This document shows, piece after piece, positions 24,854-34,900 of a DNA stretch of 64,000 nt. The DNA is from Panonychus citri (Eukaryota; Arthropoda; Arachnida; Trombidiformes; Tetranychidae). The stretch lies in assembly GCF_014898815.1 (NCBI RefSeq), contig NW_026515500.1, positions 1,054,001 through 1,118,000 of the forward strand, read 5' to 3'. The number at the start of each line of letters is the position of its first letter. Position 1 is the first letter of the stretch. Made by a program: the position numbers and the translations under genes. The notes beneath the pieces are model-generated. The model was not told the origin of the DNA. It saw only the letters and a list, made by a program, of their open reading frames with translations, and searched no databases.

Positions 24854-26563
24854 ATGCGTATCAGTTGTTGGTGATACTGAATGGGGACATTTACAAATTG
24901 ATGCGACATCACTTTACCTTTTACTGTTAGCTCAAATGACTGCATCCGGATTACAGATTGTCTTTAATTTGGATGAAGTTGCTTTCATTCAGAATCTAGT
25001 TTTCTACATTGAATCAGCTTATTGTATACCTGATTATGGTAGTTGGGAGAGAGGAGATAAAACTAATCATGGTCTTCCCGAGTTAAATGCAAGCTCCATT
25101 GGTATGGCTAAAGCTGCTTTAGAAGCCATGAATGAATTAGATCTTTTCGGTGGTCGAGGTGGACCTTCATCGGTTATTCATGTTCTCGCTGATGAAGCTC
25201 AAAAATGTCAAGCTGTTCTTCAATCAATGTTACCTCGAGAATCAAATTCTAAAGAGGTTGATGCTGCTCTTTTATCTATTATTGGTTTTCCCGCTTTTGC
25301 CATTGAAGATCCTGATTTAATTCAACTTACACGTAAGGTAATATTGGATAAACTTCGAGGACGCTATGGTTGTAAAAGATTTCTTCGTGATGGTTACAAA
25401 ACAGCTAAAGAAGATCCATCTCGACTTTATTATGAACCTTGTGAGCTTAAAGTTTTCGAGCACATTGAATGTGAATGGCCGTTATTTTTTTGCTATCTTA
25501 TACTTGATGCTTGTTTCAGAGGTGATAGAGAAAGGGTAAGTTTCTAAATCGACAATGATTATCATTAGAATTTGATTGAAATAATCTCTTCTTCTTATTC
25601 TATTTTTGTAGAGTTTAGAGTTTTCTGATGCTCTGGATAAAGTTCTAGTCAAAACTGATGATGGACTCAAATTGGTTCCCGAAATGTACACTGTTCCTGC
25701 CAATCTAGTTGACGCTGAGTACAAGAATCCTAAAAGTCAAGATCGAATACCAATTGGACAATGTCCGTTCATGTGGGCACAATCTCTGTACATTTTGGGT
25801 AGATTACTTCAAGAAGGTTTTATCGCACCAGGAGAAATGGATCCATTGAATCGTAGATTAGGAGCTGATAAAAAACCTGATGTTGTTGTACAAGGTAAAC
25901 ATGGAAAATTGAATCTCAATACTAGGAATCATTTTATTCCTAGTATTTGATTATCGAAAAACAAGAAATTCGAGATGAAATTTTAAACGGTCGATTCTCA
26001 GATCGGGCTTGCATTTTCTGCGAAGTAATTGGCGAATGCCTGGTAGACCAACGGTCACTGTTCTTCTTCACCGATCAATTTTAGGTACAATTAACTGATT
26101 GTTCCAATTCTTTCCGCACCATTTCCAATGCAACTAATCAGTGTTTCTAAAAACCCCACATACTTTACGTTTGTTGTTTATCAATTTCTCTAATTACAAT
26201 TATCGCCATTAATTCATTGTTTTCTTTTCTTAATTGTTGGTTTTATTTACAGAAAACGGCAGAATCCCTCCTTCGGTTTTGTCAACTATTAAAAAGCTTA
26301 AAAGTGGTTATATCAATGGTACAAGGTTAGTTAATCAGGCTAATTGAGATGATCAATCGTCTTATTTAGTAATAATTTAATTTTCTTTTCCATTCTAATT
26401 GCAGAGTTGTTTTTGGTCGATTAGATGAATTTCTCAGCACTTCATGTATAACTAGTCTTAGCTTCTTGGGTAATACAGAGGAAGGTGATCCAGATAATTT
26501 AAGTTCGAGTGTAAAAGAATATCTGGAAAAAGAACTTCGAAAACCTTTTGTTCGAGCAACTCA
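24854..26563 (+). pseudogene. PHKA partial copy A (exons 2, 3, part of 5b, 6, part of 7)
   Basis: A nearly identical copy of the PHKA gene at 31957-37193, introns included. It starts inside exon 2 at the VVGDTEWGH segment and keeps the exon 2 donor (exon end 25535), intron 2 and exon 3 (25612-25894). It then runs into intron 3. At 25991-25994 it jumps from intron 3 into the middle of exon 5b, losing 942 bp that contain exon 4, exon 5a and the start of 5b. It resumes through the 5b donor (26084), exon 6 (26253-26325) and exon 7 from 26405, and breaks off within exon 7 at about 26563. There is no promoter, exon 1 or 3' half. In exon 2 I count only about three differences over some 680 bp from the intact gene. 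An apparent 252-codon frame at 24789-25547 is this exon preceded by unrelated sequence. Confidence 0.93.
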
Positions 26564-26740
26564 ACATGGAAAATTGTATCTCAATACTAGGAATCATTTG
26601 ATTCTTGATTATTGATTATCGAGATTATTAAGATAATAGAGAAATAAATAAGAAAAAGAAAACTAAAATTCTGATAATTTGTAAATTTTTAATATTCTGG
26701 TACATATAAAATCAGTCCTGTATTGTTACATTACTTAAAA
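26564..26740 (+). pseudogene. scrambled PHKA intron 3 / intron 4 remnants
   Basis: After the exon 7 breakpoint, a segment resembling intron 3 follows (aacatggaaaattg, caatactaggaatcattt). An intron 4-like stretch comes next (attctgataatttgta, and a tacat block equivalent to 34160). These are non-coding debris joining copy A to the D1 repeat. Confidence 0.65.
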
Positions 26741-28301
26741 CATCTTTACGGCAACTTGATTACACGGAAGTCTCATTTTATGATATACATTATGTATATT
26801 ACTGTAATTCTAATATTTTACTTAGATTTTTTTCTCCTCTATTCTTAGAGTACTTTCTTAAAGAAAATTAAATGGCCACTTTACTAAATATTTCTAATTG
26901 GCCCAACAAGCAACGAAAGGAAGAGAAACGAAAAATTCAAACTTTTCTTCACATTCGTAATAAAATTCTCAAATGTCAGATTACATTGAAGTTAAAAAAT
27001 AGAGGAACAATGATTGAATAAGAATGTCTTTTTATTTAGCAGACCTGTTATTTTAAAGATTATTTATTTTCCATTTTAATATATTGTTAAAAATTTGCTT
27101 TTGCTTAAGATGTCTGGTTAGGTGCAAACTAATAAAATACGTTTTAATTGATAAACATTAGTTAACAGTGACGCGATGATAATTATTGCAATAACATTGT
27201 AATTCCTTATGAAGGATATCGAAAAAGAAAACGGTTAATAGTAATTGCTCATAACAGCGAAAAAGAGAAAAAGCTACTTATTGCTGTTAGCACAGTTTTA
27301 GATGAAAAAATATGATTAATAATTTTCACAGCCATGATAAAATTTGCTAATAATTTTATTATATGATAACCATTTAATTTATCTCAAGATGTCTGGTGAG
27401 GTGTAAACTAATAAAAGTCATTTTCATAGACATACAACAATTAATAATGACATAATAATAATTATTTTAAAACAATTGTAACTCCTTATGAAGGGCATCG
27501 GAAAAAGATAACGTTTCTCATGATCATGATGGAATTTTGATTTGACTCATCAAAACTTGATTCATATACATGATATATTAAGTATATGAATGTACATGTA
27601 ATGTACATCATTAATCGTCTCAAAAAATTGAAACATTTTACTAGATAAGAAATCTGCTGTTAAATTGCCCCTGAGTCTAAATAAGTAAAATACCAATTAG
27701 GAAAAAGCTGATCAGTGTTCAACTTTTATTTATTAAAATTTATGAAAAGTGATCAAATATATAAGTGAAGAAATAAACAACTATTATCGAAAGTTTTGTG
27801 CGTTCTTATTTCATTTTCGTTGATGATCTTGAAATTTGCCTTTAACGATACTTTTTTATCCTTCTATAAATATTGATAGTTGCTGGTATCTATGGATTAT
27901 CTGGTTATCGCAAATCAACTCAAATCATTTACAGTTAACGACAAAAAGTGAAAGATATCGGTCAAGTTATTGCTCATTGTCTTGTTGGTACATTTTTGGT
28001 GTCGATTATCAAAATCATCGAATCAATTTTCACCAATGATGAATTAATTAATCTTCAAATTTATCTCCACTTTTTACTCTTAAATAATGACTGTATAACA
28101 TGAAGGGTTCAACACTGAACAAGTTGAAACGGAAGCTTCTGTGTAGCTTAATGTTACACCCTTAAATTCCCATTTACTTGCAACTTGAAATCTAGTAAAA
28201 TCTAGTAAAATCTGATTAGTAACTTTTTTCTTTCTTTTTTATAGCCAATTATTTCTTTACAAATTCTTATCGTAAAATCTAATTGTTCACAATTAGGTTT
28301 G
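26741..28301. repeat. diverged repeat D1 (paralogous to 30532-31570)
   Basis: Several blocks match the region upstream of the intact PHKA gene with clear divergence. They include ATCTTTACGGCAA followed by TCTCATTTTATGATATACATTATG (26741-26795), the AATGG-C-CACTTTACT block (26870), the TTAGCACAGTTTTAGATG block (27288) and TTCTTATCGTAAAATCTAA (28265). Internally a roughly 130-bp unit beginning AAGATGTCTGGT occurs twice with a period near 278 bp (27108 and 27386). About 27836-28080 has no counterpart in the other copy and I do not recognise it. No protein is encoded that I can support. Confidence 0.7.
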
Positions 28302-30410
28302 TTTCAGAGGTGATAGAGAAAGGGTAAGTTTCTAAATCGACAATGATTATCATTAGAATTTGATTGAAATAATCTCTTCGTTTTATTCTACCTTTGCAGA
28401 GTTTAGAGTTTTATGATGCTCTGGATAAAGTTCTAGTCAAAACCGATGATGGACTCAAATTGGTTCCCGAAATGTACACTGTTCCTGCCAATCTAGTTGA
28501 CGCTGAGTACAAGAATCCTAAAAGTCAAGATCGAATACCAATTGGACAATGTCCGTTCATGTGGGCACAATCTCTGTACATTTTGGGTAGATTACTTCAA
28601 GAAGGTTTTATCGCACCAGGAGAAATGGATCCATTGAATCGTAGATTAGGAGCTGACAAAAAACCTGATGTTGTTGTACAAGGTAAACATAGAAAATGGA
28701 ATCACAATACTAGAAATCATTTGATTCTCGATAGTTGATTATCGAAAAACAAGAAATTAGAGATGAAATTTTAAACGGTCGAGCTAATCGATTGAATGTT
28801 TTTTCTTTTTTCTTTTTGCTCTCAGTTGTTATTCTTGCTGAAGATGCTATCATGAAGGAAAAACTTTCTGCTCATGATATCAATATACAGACAGTTGCTG
28901 AAGTCTCTCCAATCGAGGTTCAACCAGCTCGTGTTCTAAGTCATCTCTATGCGTACCTTGGTCGTAATAAGAAACTCAAACTTTCTGGTCGACAATCGCG
29001 CGATGTTGGCATTTTAAGTACTAGTAAACTTTACAGTCTTCATGATAGGATTTTCGCTTTCATCCCTCAGGTAACTGAATTGGATTTTTCTATTTTCTCT
29101 AACATGAATTAATCATTTAATCGAATATAAAAAAGAGTAAAATAAGATAATAGAAAAGTAAAGAAGAAGAAAAAGAAAATTAAAATTAAAATTCTGATAA
29201 TTTTTATATTTTGAATATTCTGATACATGTAAAACCAGTTCGTGGATGAGCAACGTTATTATTAGGCTGAGTAATAATTAATGTCCGTTTTTTGATTATC
29301 GAATCTTTGATTTTAATTATCTCAATGAATCTAAAAGATTTTAATTTGATTTTTTTGACTAGATGATTAAGTAGACTATCAACAATGATAATAAGCAATT
29401 AGCGCGACAATTAAAATTTTTTTAATTGTTCAATTAATTAACTTAATTGTTGACGATTTTCGAAAAAGTCGGACCTATTTTTATAAATTGGCCTAAAAAT
29501 CGATCTGATTGACCTGAGGTCAGTCAAAATATATGGAATAATAAGAAATTTAAATTTTAATATCTACCGAATGGCAATGTCAATTTTCATTTTTGAATTT
29601 CGCGACGGGAATTATTAGGCCATTAAATTTCGCTAAAATTCACGTTTTTGGCCGTTTTTTTGGGCACTAATTTTATCAGATTTTTTAGGTCTAACAATTA
29701 AGGTCTAAAATAAATCTTTTTAAGAACAGTTTTTCATACTGTTCAATAATTTGAGGTTATTATTGAGAAATTTAGCCATTTGAATGGAATTTCAGGTCAC
29801 TTCCGATTTTCCGTCGCGTTTCATAATTGGCCTAATAATTCCCGTCGCGAAACTCAAAAATGAAAATTGACATTGCCATTCGGTAGATATTAAAATTTAA
29901 ATTTCTTACTATTCCATATATTTTGACTGACCTCAGGTCAATCAGATCGATTTTTAGGCCAATTTATAAAAATAGGTCCGACTTTTGTCGAAAATCGTCA
30001 ACAATTAAGTTAATTAATTGAACAATTAAAAAAATTTTAATTGTCGCGCTAATTGCTTATTATCATTGTTGATAGTCTACTTAATCATCTAGTCAAAAAA
30101 ATCAAATTAAAATCTTTTAGATTCATTGAGATAATTAAAATCAAAGATTCGATAATCAAAAAACGGACATTAATTATTACTCAGCCTAATATATTGCTTC
30201 AGATATCAATCTACTTTTGGACATTTTCAAGAACGAAATTGCATTCTTGAAATCGAACTGGAAAATGTTGGGACGACCTGTTATCGTTATTAGTTTAAGG
30301 TCAAAAGTTTTAGGTAGAAATTTCATTGCAATTTGTATTCCTCAATCTCACATATCACATATCGATTTCATTTCTCATCTTAAGCACTATTTATCTATTA
30401 TTTACCATTT
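28302..30410 (+). pseudogene. PHKA partial copy B, interrupted by a foldback element
   Basis: This copy begins in the last few codons of exon 2 (CFRGDRER), directly joined to repeat D1. It contains intact exon 3 (28400-28682), exon 4 (28826-29070) and exon 5a starting at 29239. Exon 5a is split by a 928-bp inverted-repeat element at 29262-30189 and resumes at 30190, with the original donor at 30313. The sequence then follows the intron after exon 5a until about 30410. Exon 5b and everything downstream are missing, as are exon 1 and nearly all of exon 2. It cannot encode a functional kinase subunit. Similarity to the intact gene is almost complete in exons and introns. At the start of exon 3 it reads SLEFYDAL where the intact gene has SLEFSDAL. 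Confidence 0.93.
29262..30189. mobile_element. 928-bp foldback (long-TIR) transposon with TA target duplication
   Basis: Two inverted arms of about 361 bp (29262-29622 and 29828-30189) flank a roughly 205-bp unique centre. The termini are TTAGGCTGAG and CTCAGCCTAA. Comparison with the uninterrupted exon 5a at 34173-34317 gives the insertion exactly: a TA dinucleotide is present on both sides (29260-29261 and 30190-30191) but once in the empty site, so it made a TA target-site duplication as Tc1/mariner-type elements do. The arms differ by about one base, implying recent insertion or correction between arms. No transposase is encoded, and the same 64-codon frame in each arm is a by-product of symmetry. 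It is non-autonomous and MITE-like but with unusually long inverted repeats. Confidence 0.92.
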
Positions 30411-30422
30411 ATATTATATTTA

Positions 30423-30531
30423 GGTTTTATCGCACCAGAAGAAATGGATCCATTGAATCGTAGATTAGGAGCTGATAAAAAACCTGATGTTGTTGTACAA
30501 GATAAACATGGGACATTTAATCACAATACTT
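30423..30531 (+). pseudogene. PHKA fragment C: tail of exon 3
   Basis: About 110 bp matching the last third of PHKA exon 3 (GFIAPxEMDPLNRRLGADKK) and the first bases of intron 3. The GT of the exon 3 donor is changed to AT (acaagataaac against acaaggtaaac), so this copy could not splice normally. It is joined on the left to copy B intron sequence and on the right to repeat D2. Confidence 0.88.
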
Positions 30532-31570
30532 TAAATATCTTTACGGCAATGGAAATTTCGTAATGATAACTTGTTTACACCGCTGTCTCATTTTATGATA
30601 TACATTATGCATAACTGTAATTTACATATTTTACTTCGATTTTTTATCTCCTCGATTCTTAGAGCAATCTCTTAAAGAAGATTAAATGGTCACTTTACTT
30701 AACATTTCTAATTGGTTCAACAATCGTCGAAAGGAAGTGAAACGAAAATTCAATCTTCTCTCTATTCAAATAAAATTCTCAAAATGCTAGACTTCAATAA
30801 AATTTTAAAAAAGAGAAAAACTGAACAATAGAATAGATAAAGATCTCTTTTTATGAAGCTGACCTGTTATCTAAAAGATTATTTTATTTTCCGTTTAATA
30901 CATTGTTAACCATTTAATTTAGTTTAAGATTTCTGGTGATTAGGTGCAAACTAATAAACAACATTTAATAGAAAAACATTAACAGTGACTTTAATTTTAA
31001 TTTTAATAGCAATAATAGTAAGAGAAAAAGTTTTTTATTGCTATTAGCACAATTTTAGATGAAAAAATATGATTAATAATTTCCATAGTCATGATAAAAT
31101 TTACTCATAATTTTATTATTATTATTATTTGATAACCATTTAATTTAGCTTAAGATGTCTGATGCTGAAGTGAGAACTAATAAATCACATATTAATATTA
31201 ATAGACATACATCAATTAACAATGACATAATGATAATTATTTTAAAACAATTTTCATTGCCTATGAAGAGCATGGAAAAAAGAGAATGATTCCCATGATC
31301 GTGATGAAATTTTTGTTTGACAAATAAAGATATGACCATATAGGTGTTTTTGTCCATCTTCATTATCTTATCACCAACTTTATATTCATTTTCAAGTATT
31401 ATTAAGCTACTTTACCAGCTTCCGTTTTTAACTTGCTCAGTGCTCCACCCTTTAATTTCGCTTTGATTGCAAGTTGAAATCAACTTGAGTAATAAATTTT
31501 TCTTTTCCATAACCAATTATTTTTTACAAATTCTTATCGTAAAATCTAACTGTTCACGATTAGGTTTTCC
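30532..31570. repeat. diverged repeat D2, upstream of the intact PHKA gene
   Basis: Paralogue of D1 with many substitutions and indels, carrying the same ordered blocks. They are ATCTTTACGGCAA (30536), the TTATGATATACATTATG block (30592), the AATGG-CACTTTACT block (30685), the two internal AAGAT-TCTG units (30928 and 31152), TTAGCACAATTTTAGATG (31047) and TTCTTATCGTAAAATCTAA (31530). It ends roughly 390 bp before the PHKA start codon, so it was probably part of an ancestral PHKA upstream region that was duplicated with the gene. Confidence 0.68.
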
Positions 31571-31956
31571 TAGTAATGTGCATTAAAGATTTTAAACTTT
31601 TAGATCAATTGAAAGATCAATGATCAACCTTGACTTCGAACTTGTTGTAGATAGACCTGAAACTCAACCAAGCAATCAAACGAATTTACCAATGAATATT
31701 ACAAACAAAGTACAGCCTTGACCTGAGAAGGCCTTTTTCTAGTCCAAATTCAATAAATAATCAATTTGATTATCTTTTTTTTTTTCATCGAATTAAAAAA
31801 ATAAACTAATCGTATTTCTATTAACCGATAGGTGGAGTTGTGGATTTATTTTGATTTTGTTAGAGAAAAAAAATTTTCTTTTCCAAAACCAAAAAGATTT
31901 TGTTTTGTTGTTTCATTTTGTTCCATCTCTTTGATAAATTAAATGTATTTTTAATC

Positions 31957-34900
31957 ATGCGAAGTCGTAGTAATAGTGGCGTTCGACTTGATTACTATCA
32001 ACGGGTAGTGTACAGAACAATTTTGGACCGTCAAAATCCAGTCACCGGTTTGTTACCAACAAGCACTGATTCCGATCATGCTTGGGTTCGTGATAACCTT
32101 TACTCGATCCTCGCAGTTTGGGCTCTTAGTATGGCCTACAAAAAGAACACTGATTTAGGTGAGTGCTAATATGATTGACTAATTGTCCATTAAATAATTG
32201 AGATAGAACATCTATCAATCTCTCCAATTTCTCTTTCTCTCGCTTTCTCTTCCTTTCTATGTATAAAACTGTGACGTACTTTGTATGTTTTTTTCTCTTA
32301 TTTTTTGCTCTGTAAATATTTTTTTCTATTCTCCTTTTCTATTTATTTTATATTCTATTCTATTCTATTCTATTCTATTATTTATTCTTTTCCCTTTGTT
32401 TCTTTTGTCTCTCTTTTAGATGAGGATCGTGCCAAAACTTATGAATTGGAACAAAGTTGTGTTAAAATGATGAGAGGTCTTCTGATGGCTATGGTTCGTC
32501 AAAAGGAAAAGGTTGAAAAATTCAAGGAAACTCAATCACCTCTTGATGCTCTTCATGCTAAATATTCATCTTCTAACATGCTATCAGTTGTTGGTGATAC
32601 TGAATGGGGACATTTACAAATTGATGCGACATCACTTTACCTTTTACTTTTAGCTCAAATGACTGCATCCGGATTACAGATTGTCTTTAATTTGGATGAA
32701 GTTGCTTTCATTCAGAATCTAGTTTTCTACATTGAATCAGCTTATTGTATACCTGATTATGGTAGTTGGGAGAGAGGTGATAAAACTAATCATGGTCTTC
32801 CCGAGTTAAATGCAAGCTCCATTGGTATGGCTAAAGCTGCTTTAGAAGCCATGAATGAGTTAGATCTTTTCGGTGGTCGAGGTGGACCTTCATCGGTTAT
32901 TCATGTTCTCGCTGATGAAGCTCAAAAATGTCAAGCTGTTCTTCAATCAATGTTACCTCGAGAATCAAATTCTAAAGAGGTTGATGCTGCTCTTTTATCT
33001 ATTATTGGTTTTCCCGCTTTTGCCATTGAAGATCCTGATTTAATTCAACTTACACGTAAGGTAATATTGGATAAACTTCGAGGACGCTATGGTTGTAAAA
33101 GATTTCTTCGTGATGGTTACAAAACAGCTAAAGAAGATCCATCTCGACTTTATTATGAACCTTGTGAGCTTAAAGTTTTCGAGCACATTGAATGTGAATG
33201 GCCGTTATTTTTTTGCTATCTTATACTTGATGCTTGTTTCAGAGGTGATAGAGAAAGGGTAAGTTTCTAAATCGACAATGATTATCATTAGAATTTGATT
33301 GAAATAATCTCTTCTTCTTATTCTATTTTTGTAGAGTTTAGAGTTTTCTGATGCTCTGGATAAAGTTCTAGTCAAAACTGATGATGGACTCAAATTGGTT
33401 CCCGAAATGTACACTGTTCCTGCCAATCTAGTTGACGCTGAGTACAAGAATCCTAAAAGTCAAGATCGAATACCGATTGGACAATGTCCGTTCATGTGGG
33501 CACAATCTCTTTACATTTTGGGTAGATTACTTCAAGAAGGTTTTATCGCACCAGGAGAAATGGATCCATTGAATCGTAGATTAGGAGCTGACAAAAAACC
33601 TGATGTTGTTGTACAAGGTAAACATAGAAAATGGAATCACAATACTAGAAATCATTTGATTCTCGATAGTTGATTATCGAAAAACAAGAAATTAGAGATG
33701 AAATTTTAAACGGTCGAGCTAATCGATTGAATGTTTTTTTTTCTTTTTTTCTTTTTTGCTCTCAGTTGTTATTCTTGCTGAAGATGCTATCATGAAGGAA
33801 AAACTTTCTGCTCATGATATCAATATACAGACAGTTGCTGAAGTCTCTCCAATCGAGGTTCAACCAGCTCGTGTTCTAAGTCATCTCTATGCGTACCTTG
33901 GTCGTAATAAGAAACTCAAACTTTCTGGTCGACAATCGCGCGATGTTGGCATTTTAAGTACTAGTAAACTTTACAGTCTTCATGATAGGATTTTCGCTTT
34001 CATCCCTCAGGTAACTGAATTGGATTTTTCTATTTTCTCTAACATGAATTAATCATTTAATCGAATATAAAAAAGAGTAAAATAAGATAATAGAAAAGTA
34101 AAGAAGAAGAAAAAGAAAATTAAAATTCTGATAATTTGTATATTTTGAATATTCTGATACATGTAAAACCAGTTCGTGGATGAGCAACGTTATTATATTG
34201 CTTCAGATATCAATCTACTTTTGGACATTTTCAAGAACGAAATTGCATTCTTGAAATCGAACTGGAAAATGTTGGGACGACCTGTTATCGTTATTAGTTT
34301 AAGGTCAAAAGTTTTAGGTAGAAATTTCATTGCAATTTGTATTCCTCAATCTCACATATCGATTCCATTTCTCATCTTAATCACTATTTACACTCAATTC
34401 CTCGCACTTACTCCCAGCATGATTGTTATTTTTTTCGTATACTCAAAGGTAACATTATCAGAATGTTATCTTATATTAATTCAACTCTAATTGTATCAAT
34501 TTATTGATGATCATTGTGCTTTTGCCTCATTGCTTTTATATTTGAATCCTTTTGATTATTATTATTTTTTAATTTTCAACTTATTATTATTTTGCATGGA
34601 TTAGCAACTTGATCGAGACGATTCCTACCTTGTGCACGATACTGAATTAAGTTCATCGATTCTCAGATCGGGCTTGCATTTTCTGCGAAGTAATTGGCGA
34701 ATGCCTGGTAGACCAACGGTCACTGTTCTTCTTCACCGATCAATTTTAGGTACAATTAACTGATTGTTCCAATTCTTTCCTCACCATTTCCAATGCAACT
34801 AATCAGTGTTTCTAAAATCCCACTTATTAATACTTTACGTTTGTTGTTTATCAATTTCTCTAATTACAATTATCGCCATTAATTCATTGTTTTCTTTTCT

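Noticed and set aside
24789..25547. 252-codon frame that looks like an independent gene
   Set aside because: It is PHKA exon 2 of copy A read through from unrelated upstream sequence and into intron 2. It lacks the conserved N-terminus and promoter region.
29262..30189. TTAGGC termini considered as telomeric (TTAGG)n sequence
   Set aside because: Only one TTAGG unit is present at each end. The structure is a transposon with TA target duplication.
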